From Glycine soja (lineage: Eukaryota; Streptophyta; Magnoliopsida; Fabales; Fabaceae): a stretch of DNA of 64,000 nucleotides. The notes beneath the pieces were generated by a model, which worked only from the letters and a program-made list of their open reading frames with translations, did not search any database and was not told where the DNA came from. Below, in pieces: positions 24,201 to 37,413 of this stretch (positions are counted from its first letter, which is position 1; every line of letters begins with the position of its first letter). The DNA lies in contig NC_041019.1 of assembly GCF_004193775.1 (NCBI RefSeq), positions 11,766,204-11,830,203 of the forward strand, read 5' to 3'. The position numbers and the translations under genes are program-made.

Positions 24201-26986
24201 ATAATATATTTTAATTATATTATTGTGATAATGATGATGGATCGTTTGTGGCATATATGTAAGGTTTATTCTTGATCATCATATTAATTTTCATGTCAAT
24301 TTCTTTATCTTGTTAATAATTATTTTAAGAGCAATAATTAAGAAATTAAAAGTAAAAAAAAATGTTGTTACAAAAGTATTGTAATATTTTTTTAGTATTT
24401 TTTTATTAATTTTTATAAATGCACACACCCTTGAATTATTGTCTTTAGCAAAATAATTTTTATTTTTATGGATTGTGAGTTTTATGGAGGATTTACATAT
24501 GAAATTTTTTAGTGGAAGAAAGAACTGGATTGATACCGAAGTATATGATTTCTTGAGCGTTTAAATGGATTGATACCGAAGTATATGATTTCTTGAGCGT
24601 TTAAATGAAAACTTTTATTCATGTCACAAGAGTTAATTGCAAATGTGATAGAAGATATAAAAAAAAGGCATTTCCTGCCAACATAACTATTTCTAGCTCC
24701 ACTCATACTTTGTACTTAAAATAAAAATTTTAAATCATCCCTATTTTTTAAATACTTGTTATATATACTACATCCACCTTTTTTTTTAATCTTAATTCTC
24801 TAATTCATAAGAGAAAAAAGATCTTGACTAATTTGGGATTTAATTAAAAGATAAATAAAATATAACAAAAGAATATTTTCACTAAAAATTAAACTCAGAT
24901 ATTATCTTAATAATTCAATTTTAACTTCAACATATTTGTGTCTAATCAATTGGTTTATATCCATTTTCGTTTTGAAACCTTACTTTTCATGGTTGCTTCT
25001 ATTTATTAATTTCTTTGATTTTTACCACTGACAGGATGACCTCGTAAAGAAAAAAGTATTGTTTAGACTTTGAACTGCACCATATATATAATAGATCAAC
25101 CACAATTAATGAACAATATATATATTGAGAAGGGAAATTATACAGGGACACCCATGCATAATGCTAATTGTTACCTATAGAGAAAGATAAAAGAAGAAAA
25201 AATTTATAACTCTTAAGAATATTTCCAAATGTATGTCGATCATCTTCCATGTGTTAATGATAGATTCAATTTACCAGATTACAGTTGGTAACTTAAGTTA
25301 TGTTTTCATTACAGTCATTTTTCTGTTGGAAGGTGCATGCTTAACATACTTTTGAAGAAGGAATTCTTTTGTATTTTTTATTTATTATTTTGAAGGTACT
25401 TTTGAAAACGGGTTAATCCAAACATACACATTAATCATCATATGCAAGACATGTATAATTTAATTTGTGTGTTCAGGTGATCTTGATGCATTTTGTAATG
25501 ATAAATAGTGTGCATGTGAAGGAGATAAAAGATGAGTTAGATAATTAAGAAAAAATGATAAAAAAAAGATTAAGGATTTAATTTTTTTTTCTAACAAAAC
25601 TAACATTCTAATCAACTAAACATTTGTTGTATGTATCTGGGTTTCAAAAGTTTTAAACCTGCAATATTTCAATCTCAGTTTTGTTAGGGTTCTACACTTA
25701 TATATGTCAGTAAACTTTGTACTTATCTCAATGTTTGTTCTTAGATTTCTGGCATGGATCCCACTAATCCCACACTAGCTTTTAAACAGTTTCCTGAATT
25801 GTTTGTACTTTGCAGTGTTAGGGCCACCATTGAAAGGTACAAGAAGGCAAATGCTGCTGCTTCAAACGCAGAATCCGTATCTGAAGCTAACACACAGGTA
25901 AATTTATTAAGACAATATCAAAGATAAACTGATTATTAATTATTAGCCAAGTACTTCATAGTGAAATCCCATGAACGTGATGAATCAATTAACTTATGAG
26001 GATTTTGCCACATGTTACTAATCCTACATCTAAATTTCAGGAACGATAACCAACTGCATTTATTCATCCCTAAAATAATGGAAAGAACAAACTCAATTTT
26101 TTTTTATATGCAAATTCTTTAGTATGAGTGTAAGAGGCACTGAATGTACATAAACGCTAAAAAGATTATGTAACAGCAAAATTTTTATACATTTTGAAGG
26201 ATTTGTGCAGAATTAACAACAACAATAAACATTTGAACCTTAAGATAGTATATGGATTAAAATTCGATACGAAAAATTATACCGTCTTCAGTGATCTTAC
26301 TAATTCAATCGAGACCAGATATTGAAATATATATACATCAAATTGGTTATTCTTAGTTGTAATCCATATCACATTCCATGTTTGCAGGTAGGGGTTTCCC
26401 TTGTACTTCAAGCAATAGTTTTTAATTTGTCTTATAATTTTTTCAACGTAAATTTAATCCTTTATAGTGCAAAATAATCATCAATGTTTAAGAATCAAAT
26501 TTATGTGTAAACATGCATTTTTGAGGACCTAATTGGTGTTCTTTTAAATGTTAAGGGACCAAATAAATATAAAAGTTGTTTGAAGGATAAATTGACATTT
26601 GATCCTTGTATTTTTGAACAAATAACTCAAATGTTTATATTGACGAAAAATGACACTCAATGTATGACTCTTCCACTTAGTGAGAATAATTTGAGGAGCA
26701 TAAATATACGTAGTCTTGCTCTAAAGTGTAAAAGATAAGATCTGGGTTGGATAAACTTTTTCACAAACACATATAGAATAAAAAAAAACAAAAAAAAAAC
26801 CTTTTGATAAGTTAAAATGAATTTATTTACATAAACTAACTTGTAAAAACTCTTTTATATTTATTTGTTTAAAACATATTTTTTAACTTATGTATATGTT
26901 AATTTTAACTTTAAAAATAATATTTTATTTTTTATTTTTCTTGATCTAAATATACTTATGAAGAAGATTACTTAAAGGGACCTGAA

Positions 26987-27060
<74 letters not shown>

Positions 27061-29250
27061 ATCTCAATCGAATATTAAGTTAAAAGGTGGCCTTAGTGTT
27101 TAACAATAGTAAGAAAAGAAATACAGTGTTGTATTTATATTCAAAATATATAAATTAAATAATTGAATAGTGATTAATATACTGAAATTAAAATTAAATT
27201 ATTTTAATAATATGAGTTTGATTTTTAGCAAAAATAATTATCAGTCAAACTTTATTTATTTTTGGATCGAATTTTGGATTAGTCCGAATTTTTTCTCTCT
27301 AATAAACCAGAGTATAAAGACAAAAAAAAATATATCTAACACACAATTATAATTACATGTTACCGCTCTAAATTATTAATTCATATAACATCATACCATA
27401 ACATGCATGCATGCATCCTAATTTTTCATCTCGTGGAGACACGACTATAAAAAATTTAATACATTATATTTCTTCTCCACAATATTTGTCACACTAACAC
27501 TATCTACCAATATGATCAGTTTTACCAGCAAGAGTCATCCAAATTGAGAAGACAAATTCGAGATATTCAGAATCTAAACAGGTCAGTTTCTGCATGTTAT
27601 ATGTTATTAACAGACTCTAATCTATCCTTTGAATAACTTGTCAATGAATTTCGCTTTGCAGGCACATCCTTGGTGAAGCACTTGGTTCTCTGAGTCTCAA
27701 GGAACTAAAGAACCTCGAGGGTAGATTGGAGAAAGGATTAAGCAGAGTTAGATCTAGAAAGGTACATACATGCTTGAAAATTATTTAGGCATCAATCAAT
27801 TGGTATCTGACAGGCTAGAATATATAAAATAATTCGTGTGGGTAGTTATAAAATCATCATTTGAAGATTTCTAATACAAACCCAAACATGCATTAGCATA
27901 GCTGAGCAAAAGCTAGATACAAGAACTTTTTGTCTACGAGATTTTAAATTATATGGTTTGAGTACTTATTATGTATTTTGAAAATATACATTATGTTCCC
28001 TCCCGTTAGTATATCTTTATTCCTTTGGACTAACGCACTCAAAATTTTACAGCATGAAACATTGTTTGCTGATGTCGAGTTCATGCAAAAGCGGGTACTC
28101 ATCAGCTCCTTTGGTGTTGTTAATTTCTGTTTTACTTGTTTGTTTTTAATATATCATAGCCAACATAGTAAGTTTCTCAAACAAATTAAGGAAGAAGATA
28201 TATGCTATATATAAGTATATTCTGATTAGAACTTAGAGTCTCATATAAACTACTCAAATCTCTTATTAGGCTAATCCTAGTGGATTGGTCTAACTTTTAA
28301 GATATATATCTCATATAAGTTAAGAATATTGATTAAAAGACTCTTTGTGGACTTATAAACTTAGACAATTGTTTCATCTAAATTTGAGTTTGTGCTAGGC
28401 TGAATCTATTTCTAATAATTAAAGTCTATTCATTTAATCTCGATGATGGACTACTTGTGAATGTGCAGTCTTACAAAGTTTATACTAGCTCTTAAGATGT
28501 TTTATATTGACTAATAACATGATCAAAATACTCATTATAAGACTCAATCAATTTTCCTCTTAGGTTTGAGATCGAATTAGAACATATCTATTTTAGCAAA
28601 AGTTCTTTCTTTTGGTTTACATGTTTACTTAATGTGTATATTCTATATCAAACTTCTTTAGTTATATATACACTGTTTTCCCTTTTAATTGGAAGGCCTA
28701 CTTCTAATTTGACTATGCCATCAAGGTTGAAATTTCATACTTTATGTACCCTATCAACAATATTACATAAAGGGGAAAAAAAAAAGGAATTGCCAAAGAA
28801 GCAATAATTTTTTTCTTAATTTTAGGCAAAGTATTTACATGGATAACCGAAATCTGACGTATGTAAGGCTGTTGATAATGTGCAGGAAATTGAGCTGCAA
28901 AACCACAATAATTATCTGCGAGCTAAGGTACGTCTCTCACATCCTCTCTTAACACACACACACATACACACTAAGAATTGATGTGAAATAATTCCGTGTG
29001 AAATCACGAAAATGTGGTGTATTATTAGTGAGATAAATCGATGGAATGGCAAATTTTAATTTGTTGAATGGTACAGATAGCTGAACATGAGAGAGCTCAA
29101 CAACAGCAATCAAATATGATGTCAGGAACACTGTGCGAGTCCCTTCCTTCACAATCATACGACAGGAATTTTTTCCCTGTAAATCTCATAGCTTCTGATG
29201 ATCAACAACAATATTCTAGTCAAGACCACACTGCTCTCCAACTTGTGTAA
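21240..29250 (+). CDS. SHP1-like: AGAMOUS-clade MADS-box transcription factor, PLENA/SHATTERPROOF type
   Basis: Seven coding exons: 21240-21466, 25816-25897, 27520-27581, 27662-27761, 28053-28094, 28886-28927 and 29077-29250. All junctions are GT-AG and the phases agree, giving 242 residues. Residues 1-15 are an N-terminal extension typical of C-class proteins. The MADS DNA-binding domain starts at [13 protein letters not shown] (16-75). The I region follows (76-103), the K-box coiled coil spans about 104-185, and the C-terminal region ends in the AG motif [28 protein letters not shown] and FPVNL favour the PLENA/SHATTERPROOF branch over euAG or SEEDSTICK. Family members bind CArG boxes as dimers or tetramers and specify carpel, fruit and ovule identity. 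The 42-bp exons 5 and 6 and the very long first coding intron are standard for the family. No defect is seen. Confidence 0.95.
21467..25815 (+). promoter_or_regulatory. 4.3 kb first coding intron, likely regulatory
   Basis: In AGAMOUS-clade genes the large intron after the MADS exon holds the floral enhancer with LEAFY and related sites. Here two CCAATGA elements occur (23818 and 24039). A 15-base perfect inversion CTTTGG-TTT-CCAAAG lies at 23852-23866. A GC-richer block at about 24030-24105 stands out in AT-rich DNA. The enhancer role is inferred by family, not shown here. Confidence 0.55.
24526..24607. repeat. Exact 40-bp tandem duplication in the MADS intron
   Basis: The unit starting TGGATTGATACCGAAG at 24526 is repeated without change at 24566, running to ATG at 24607. 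Confidence 0.95.
26992..27057. repeat. (AT)n microsatellite in a MADS intron
   Basis: About 66 bases of uninterrupted AT repeats in the second coding intron. Confidence 0.97.
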
Positions 29251-29561
29251 GCATTCATATTCATCATCTTATACTATTAATTAAGAATTAATCCTTATAT
29301 TAGAACCTGTGGGTGGATGGCTTTTTCATTTTTTATGAGCCCATTGTATATATGGGTATTATTGAAGACAAAAACAAGAGGCTCAATGAGAGTGTACATT
29401 GTTTGTTCTCTTTTTTTTTTCTATTATAAAATGGTCAGTTTAAGTTTATTACTGGTTTATAATTTATACTACAGTTCATGGCTTTACTTATCAAAATTAA
29501 TAAACATTTTGATATGCTTCTAACTTCCCATTTTTATTTTTATTTTTATATTTGAATGCAG
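29247..29561 (+). other. Possible last intron splitting the MADS stop region
   Basis: GTAAGC at 29247 overlaps the final codons and a TTGAATGCAG acceptor ends at 29561. Unspliced, the protein ends Leu-Val with TAA at 29248-29250. Spliced, it ends Leu-Val with TGA at 29563-29565. Both forms give the same protein. An intron in the last codon is, to my knowledge, a recurring trait of AGAMOUS-subfamily genes. Confidence 0.65.
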
Positions 29562-30098
29562 CTGATGATATGCTGGAAATTAGAGCTACTGGAAGTTCTG
29601 CCACAGTCATTATATATATATATCGGTTGATGTAGCTCTAGCTATTTGAATAGTTACGTGTAGCACCTATATAGTGCAGAGCAAATAATGCCACACATGC
29701 ATGCCTGCGTTTCCTGAATCAGTTTGTGCCTTTAGAATTGACGTTAATTTGCTAAAGGTCATTATTAGACTGCGAACTTATAAATGATCCATTTTGGACT
29801 CATATTTCATACGATATATATAATGTTAATGTATCTTTTAATAAGAGCTAGTTTCTAAACCTCACACCGTGTATTTGTATTTGTCTGCATGCATCTGTTA
29901 TGGCCTACTGCTATAAAATGGTTGTTGAAGGATGAACTTGGTGTAGTAGTAAAATTGAAAGAGTAAAGTTTCTCACACAACCAATTTAAGGAGGAGAAAA
30001 GAGCAGAATAAGATGAGTAACTTGATGGAGAGAGATAGAGAAAACATTATGAAAAATGTTAGTGAGAATTTGTTGTAATTAAGTGTAGGATTACACTT

Positions 30099-30725
30099 AT
30101 TGTTTAAATGTCACTTCCTACAAAGTTTGGTGCTACTTCTACAATTGGGTGGGGGTGTCTTCGGCGCAACACTTAAGTTGTAGGGATCATTTATTTCCGC
30201 AGCAATGCTTTTGGTTTGGGAGGGGCAAAACAAGGCTCTGAAGGGTGGTGTGAGTGTTGTTCTGTGGGTGCTGTGGTGCCATAGGAACAACATATTATTC
30301 AAACAAGAAATGCTGGATTTTGATAAGGTGACTGAGTTTATCAAATTCAAGGCTTGGAGTTGGCTCAATGCAAAGGTTAACAACTTTAAATCATCATTTT
30401 TCGATTGGTATGTGAACCCGTCGATCTGCATTAAGATAGCATAATTGTTTAGGATGTTGGGCCACTTTCGAGGGCGAGAGAATGGTTTGGTACATGATCA
30501 AGCTGTATAGTTATTTGCAAAGTATTTTGTGTTAACGTGGTATTTTGCATAGACACATGCATGGACAGCTGTTGTATTGGGGGTTATTACTAAGGTAGGG
30601 GTTATGTCATTAATAGGTTCGGTGCATTGAATTTGTTGGATGATGTGGAAATATTTTGTTTTTCCTTTGGCACCTCTTGTACCCCTTAATTAATGAAATT
30701 TTTTTGATTGGCTGACAAAAAAAAG
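30099..30725 (+). mobile_element. 5'-truncated LINE (L1-type) insertion
   Basis: The element ends in a short poly(A) at about 30716-30724. It is flanked by a 16-base duplication, GTGTAGGATTACACTT at 30083-30098 and GTGCAGGATTACACTT at 30726-30741 (one mismatch). The internal frame 30205-30444 encodes the C-terminal LINE/RNase H-associated region (VVLWVLWCHRNNILFKQ, FKAWSWLNAKV). This is the classic structure of target-primed reverse transcription with 5' truncation. Only about 630 bp of the LINE remain. Confidence 0.88.
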
Positions 30726-31211
30726 GTGCAGGATTACACTTTTTTATATTGGCAAATCAAAGTGAAATTAATTATAAGGATATATGCTTTAGTCCGTAAA
30801 CAAAATGTACAAGTGAACTATAAAAAGGTCATAGAGATACACCCAAAAGGATTCATACACTAATAAAATAAGTTACTTTCCCTGCCTATAGATACTTGTT
30901 TCAACTAGCCCCAAGAATCGATTTTTATACTCACTATTTGATATCTGAGTCAAATCTAAAGAGGCATTTTAAAAAGTAATCCTATTCTTAGTCGGTCACA
31001 AATGCGAAAAGTGTTGTATGCCATAAAATTATATATCTCACTCTGTTAGACTTTGTTAAAATATATGTAATTTGAATTTGAATAATTTAGCTATAAGAAT
31101 TTTTACGTTTCAAATTGTTTACATAAAATTATTCTTTTCATTCAGATTTAAGATGTTAGCAATTTGATTTTCAAATTAGGTTAATAATAATATTTTATTT
31201 TTGTATTACAC

Positions 31212-31217
<6 letters not shown>

Positions 31218-31253
<36 letters not shown>
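31218..31253. repeat. (AT)n microsatellite
   Basis: About 36 bases of AT repeats between the LINE and the short hAT element. Confidence 0.95.
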
Positions 31254-31256
<3 letters not shown>

Positions 31257-31289
31257 GTGCTCATAAATAATAGTGAATAGACTTGTGAA

Positions 31290-32149
31290 TAGGAGTGTAA
31301 GTAGGTGTGAATCATTTATGAATTTGAATTGATCCATATCAATCCAAATAAGTTGAGTTTGGTGATTTTTGTATTTGGGTCAGAATCAAACCAATCAAAC
31401 TCGTAATGTTTTGGATTAGGTTAAGGATTTTAATATTTGAATCCACTAATCTGTTGATATGTTAATTTGTATTAAATTATTATTATTATTATATGTAACA
31501 TATAATATATATTTTAAAATTTTAAAAAAATCAAATAATATTGGCTACTGATTACATAATTAAACTTATCAACTTAAATTGAATAAGTATCAAGGCATCC
31601 CTAACCTTTACGATCAAAGCGATAAAGGTTTTATTAATTGAAGCCACTTCATATGAACTTCTAAAAATATTCAAATTTATTTACGAAGTGTAGATCTCAT
31701 AATCTCGCATTGGTTTTGGTAGAAAAAAGTGTTTGAAACTCATCTTCACCATGCTTATTGAAACTCCTTATATGATATGCTTAATTTCACATCCCTCATG
31801 CATAGATAGATAGATAGATAAGAGTCATTGGAGTGAAGTGGGATGTGACAATATCACAAAATTTTCTTTTTAATAAAAAAACTAATAAGAAATAACTGTG
31901 TCTGATTCATTTAATAAAAATCTTAGTTTATAAAAAAATATTGAATTTTAAAAAAGAATAGACAAAATTAAATGTTTTGGCTTGTTGACCCAACCCAACC
32001 CAAACCGTTTACCAATGGATTGGTTTGGGTTGAGTTTTATTTTTTTATTTTTCCTTAGAAAACCGACTCAAACCAACCTATTCAAATTTGATTGGTTTGA
32101 GTCACTGGATTGACCAAATCTAATCCAAATCGACCCGCTTACACCCCTA
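31290..32149. mobile_element. Non-autonomous hAT element (860 bp)
   Basis: The left end TAGGAGTGTAAGTAGG and the inverted right end TAGGGGTGTAAGCGGG match at 13 of 16 positions and have the hAT consensus form. Both sides carry CTTGTGAA (31282-31289 and 32150-32157), a perfect 8-bp target-site duplication. The interior lacks a transposase frame and has complementary GGTTTGGGTT-type stretches. Confidence 0.93.
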
Positions 32150-32159
32150 CTTGTGAATA

Positions 32160-33220
32160 GGATGCATGCTTAAGCAAATTTCTCAATGGTGGCTCCTCCT
32201 ATAAAGCTATGACCTTTGGGTTGTGAGAATGCATGTGACCTAGAGACTTTAGATCTTTGGGAAGTCTCAAAAGTGAAATAACAAGAAACACATTAGAAGG
32301 GACGACTAAATAGTGTGTATATGTGTTTTATAAAACTTTTTGCAAACCAATGCTTTTAATAAGATATAAAAGGTGTTATCATCCAATGTAAAAATTCATA
32401 ATGAAAACAAAATTAACAAAAATATAAGTTTTATAATGTTTTACTCAACTTGAGTTACGTCCATTCTCCTTCAACATGAAGGGTTCTACTAATCAACCAT
32501 CAATAAGTCAGGATATGAAAGTTTAGCACAAGTACAAAAAACATTGCTAAGAAAATGATGATTGTTTAAGCTTAGATTATTTTGTCTAGAGAAAGACCTT
32601 TAAGAGAAAGTTTCGGAGCAAATGATAGTTCGTCCAAGATTTGTAACTACTATTTTCCTCTTCAAGTCTTCTTTATATATAAGCTTTTGAAAATATGATC
32701 GTTGTAGATTGTGAGCTCCATCAATCTTCCCGTTTTGAATTTTTATTTAATGTATGGAAAGTTTAACATGTTACTTCTTTTTATGTGTCTACTTTTGAGA
32801 AGGAGAATAAAGATAATTGTGTGTGAGTGATTTATCAATGAACTCATACTCTTTTCTAGTACGAATGCATTAACAATCAACACCAAAAAATTATGCCAAA
32901 GTTATCCATTCATCTCTTTTATTTTAGTTAATTTTAAATATAGATATTATAACAATTATTACTTATTAAAAAACAAAAAACAATATATTTTCTCTCTCTT
33001 CCCCATCCTCACTACATGTAACACACATTCTTTCTCTCTTTCTCTATGCTCTACTCTCTCTCGTCACGTTGCAACTTGTAACTTGGGTGTTGATTCCATT
33101 CTTTCAACCTCAAAATTATATATGACACATGAATTGAACAATAGAATCCCAATTCAGTTCTTCAACTATGGATTGTACGCTTAACTGATTTGAAGTAATG
33201 AAAAATAAGAGAATATAATC
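32160..33220. other. Intergenic, nothing recognised
   Basis: No coding region of note. A pyrimidine-rich stretch (about 32990-33065) is the only compositional feature. Confidence 0.6.
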
Positions 33221-34167
33221 CTAACTACGCAAAAAAATAGTAGGTCACAAAAAAATAAATTTGATCACTGCATATTTGGTTGTTATTTCACTTGGGACCA
33301 ATTCAGCAACTGAAACTCTTAGTCACTAATTTGGTCGCTAATAAATAATTAAATTTTAAATATAAAATAAATAAAAAATAATATTTGATCACTATTGAAT
33401 AATTAATTTTAAATACAAAATAAATTAAAGTGGTGTTTGGTAGCTATTTCAGACGCTAATTTGGTGGCTAAGTTTATAAGAAAATACATAAAAATACAGT
33501 TCGATCACTAGTAAATAATTAATTTCAGAATAAAAATGTATTTCAGTCGCTATTTAATTTTCAATTTTTAAATATAAAATTAATTAAAAATACTATTGTG
33601 TCGCAAATTTGGTCGCTAAACAAAAATATGTGTGTATGTTTTGTTTTTCCATTTTTTTACATTTTGACCAGCTTAATAATTATCGAATGTAAATATAAAT
33701 TTTAATTAAATTGTATAATCAAACTTATAAATAAAAGTGGACATTTATAATGAGTAAATATATCTAATAACAAAGTTCTATTTTAAAGATTGATAAGGTG
33801 CAAATTCAAAGTTTTCAAAATTTAATAAAATGTAATGTAAAAGTTTAATAAAGTTCAAATTCATAACTAGCATGACATAATCAAACTAAAATAAACAATA
33901 ACCAAGAGTCGATGATCCTTTCACATGTCATGAGGACGATCAACCTGAGCATCATTAACATGGTGCTCAATTCCATCTACTATGATAGTCGATGGACTAG
34001 GAGCTGGCATGATAGACTGAATATGCAAGTGTTGTAGTATACATTGCATTTGCTCATTTTGTTGACAAATTTGTTCATTTTGTTCTTGCATTTGTTGTCA
34101 CATCTCTTGACTTTGGTGGTCATGATTCTTTATCAGCTGCAACATCTTTTCCTCAAGTGTCTTCTCC

Positions 34168-34380
34168 TTATTTGCCTTTTGCCAAAAGCTCAGCATTCAA
34201 TTTATCAATTGTCTCATGCATTTCTTTTATTTGGTCTTCCATAGAAGCAATAAAAGTAGATGGAGCTGATTTTGAGTAACTAAACTTTTTGCTCAAAGTA
34301 CCTAGCCCGTACACGTTCCCCTTGTAATTTGGACCTCTAACAAGATTCAAATATATTTCATTATCATTAACAAAAGTAGC
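34168..34380 (-). pseudogene. En/Spm transposase-associated (TnpA-like) C-terminal remnant
   Basis: The reading segment has LNLVRGPNYKGNVYGLGTL followed by a Lys/Glu-rich coiled-coil tail (MEDQIKEMHETIDKLNAEL). This is the end pattern of plant En/Spm second-ORF proteins. It sits near the left terminus of the CACTA element and is broken further 5'. Confidence 0.65.
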
Positions 34381-34873
34381 AATGTTAGGGGAATCCTATG
34401 TAGATGTCCGTTCCTCTGTCGAATGTTGTAAGATTTCATCTCAATGATGTTGATATTTCTCCTTCAATATAAAGTGAGGTATGGAGATAAATTGTTAAAT
34501 ATGTAGACATATAAGGATTAATATTCAAGAAAATCATCACTAATACAGGAAAAAAATTGACTTTAATATACTATAGTAGGCTTCAAAGTTTATACTAGCC
34601 AATCACAAACATTTAACACTAGCTAAAGAAAAGCAAATCAAGATGTGTAAATAAGTTCAACCAACATATCAAGATGTGGTATTTAACCACCACCTCTACC
34701 TTTATATGCCATTTGCATATTTGATTTTGTTACACGTGTATATGTGTGTGTGTATGATATTTAAGAACAAATAAATAAAAAATGAAGTACCACGAGCAAT
34801 ACACTTTAGTAAACAAATAAATCCAACTTGTTAATGAAAACTCACATAAACATGTTTTCTACACCAAAATAGG

Positions 34874-35272
34874 TCACTTATCTTCTCTTTCATATTCAAC
34901 CAAGTCTAGTTGTTTAAGTAAATCTACATCTATCTCTTCTCCACCTCCATCAACATCCGCAAGAGATTCATTAATGACATCAGGGTCAGCTTCCAACGCT
35001 TCTTGAATCCCTACAAGCTCATCATCTTGGTATGGAGCCTCTTGCTTAGTTTCACTTACTATATTTTTAGTGATTTTGTTGCGAGCTTTTATCTTCATTA
35101 CGGCTAACCATCCTCGATGTCCCTCGGGATATGTTGTGTAATAAACTTGTTTTGCTTGTTGTGCAAATATGAATGAGTCATATGCTATAGTATATCCTTT
35201 TGATTGCCTTACTTCAACAATCTTATACTTTTTATCTAGTCGTGACCCTATATAAGGATGATTATCAAACAA
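34874..35272 (-). pseudogene. CACTA transposase (TnpD-like) C-terminal remnant
   Basis: A 132-codon open segment with FIFAQQAKQVYYTTYPEGHRG matches the C-terminal DUF4216-like region of plant CACTA transposases, followed by an acidic tail. The catalytic part upstream is not recognisable on the minus strand in 35273-37400, so the transposase is incomplete. Confidence 0.7.
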
Positions 35273-35419
35273 ACATTGGGATAATTAAACATATTGTTGG
35301 AGAACAAAAAAATCTAATTCAATTGGTTGAATATGTATCTGACATGAATGTCAAAAATCACCATATTAACCTATCAATTTGTGCACCAAGTTTGACTAAT
35401 TTTTCAAATTTGTAGTAGA

Positions 35420-37410
35420 TAGGGATGGGGATGGGGATCCCTTAGAATGTTTGTCAAGCTAAATGTCTATGCTAAAGACAGTGTTATAAAATTTTAGAGA
35501 AAAAAAATAGTGAAAAGGGGGAATCCAAGAAATATGAATGAATCATGTTTGAAGTATCCACATGTGGACAATACATGAAAGTGAGAGAAAAATGAATAGC
35601 AGCAATTGCTGTAACAACTAGATTTTAGAGCCACCACATACTACTAAGTACTCAAGTCTCACAGTTCAATGCAGTTCCTTTGTACCACATATTGCTCAAT
35701 GAAAATGCAAACAACATCTTTACTAAATAACATGTTTGTCTCGTTTTGACTTCTAAGATATATGATCACATGATATGAGGATCACCTTGACCTCATCTCT
35801 TTGTTAATTAAAGTCCCCCTTTAGTATGGTATGTATTCATGTATAATTCTCACTAGTTTTAGATGCTCAACAATAGTTGTCCTCACTAAACCCAATTTAA
35901 GGATATATTTTAAAAATGCTTCCAAGTAATGCCACTGTCATCTCTTGATAAGTTTGCTTTAGAAGTTTTCAAGGGTCAAACACAACTATTTTTTTCACTT
36001 ATAGGAGTAATTAAGTAAATATGCATAGTTTTAGTTATGAAGAGCATTTGAGCCTGAAACTTTCACTCTTTAAAAGGGTCAACATAAACTAGTAAACTAA
36101 CCAAATCGAGTATATATCACAAACAATTAAATCATAAAGATGCTTAAACTTACTTAAGAGAAAAGTGATTTAAAAAAATACCTGCCAGAGAACTTCACAG
36201 TAATATTGCAGTCTTCAAGCCCTTTCCAACCACTAACAACTAAATCTCCTTCATGTCATCATCTAGAAAGAAATGTGAAGATATAAATCAGTTGAATGTG
36301 GAAACTTGATAACCATATGCATAGTTATGACTAAATTGTGTCTAATGAATGATTCTCACACATGCACAAATAGAAAAACCAGGTTTGAGGAAGCCACTTA
36401 GTTCCACCATTCACCAATGGGTGGAGGAGGGCGCTAGCTAGCTTGTCTTATGTGTACGCTTCAATAAATATCTTAATAATATCTATTTGTATGTTTTTTT
36501 TCACAAAACTCGTACAATAAAAAAATAAAAAAGAAGTATCTGAAAAATAAAAGAAAAAAAGTGAATATTATAAAAATTAAACATAAAAAAATTTGTGGAT
36601 AAAATACATATATCCTTTTGCTATATAGGAAATCATGATTTTGAATTGGATCCACTCATAGACCATCAAGTACTAGATTTTTATTAGTGCAATTCTAAGG
36701 AGGCTATAGTTTTGTCTCATAGGAATATAAGATGGTATATCTTGTGTCGTGTCCTTTTTTTTTTTGGAAGAGGATGGGTTGCTTTAGCTAGGCCATAACA
36801 TATATTGCTGCTTCAATCAACAAATTAGTGATTCCAATAGTATTCTTTTTTAGGTCCAATTATGAGATTAGTCATCTGATACAAGCCCCCTTTTAAGATA
36901 GGTGTTTTAATCCTATTAATAAGTGCTTACACGACCAAGTAGTGGAATAATGTACAGTTAGGGGTCATCCTAGATTTATGCATTTATAAGTTTAATGTCT
37001 AAGAGTTAGAATGCTTCTTATACTCTTTATTAAGAAAGTTTTTTGTTGTTTATTATACACAGGTATAGCTTTATATATATAAAGCTTTTACATTATCTCA
37101 TTTTGATGTTTCTTTCTATCTATTAATTCTTCCATTCTTTTTTATATATAATCTAGATTAGCCAAAAGGTGCATCTCATTGCATCACCATAATAGTAATG
37201 TCCAAGTTGATAATGATAGAATGGTAGACGGTAGTCATGGTTAATTAAACATTGCCTCATATTATGTCATGTCCCAATTCTTAATACATAGACTACACTT
37301 AGCTGAAGCAGCATATACATGTTTAAGTAATGCAATAGTATGACAATATTAGTAAGTTTGTGGAAGTTTGACATCAAATCAAAGGTATGCTTGACACCAA
37401 AGTCTGCAGT
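35420..37410. other. Interior of the CACTA element, no coding region recognised
   Basis: AT-rich with short open frames only. The DNA between the transposase remnant and the LRR fragment shows no recognisable domain. Confidence 0.55.
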
Positions 37411-37413
37411 ATC

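Noticed and set aside
26992..27057. AT-repeat tract as a replication origin or matrix attachment site
   Set aside because: Simple AT microsatellites are common in plant introns and nothing else supports such a role.
33223..33228. Exact 3-bp target-site duplication for the CACTA element
   Set aside because: Flanking triplets (CCT on the left, TTC on the right) do not match, so I report the element without one.
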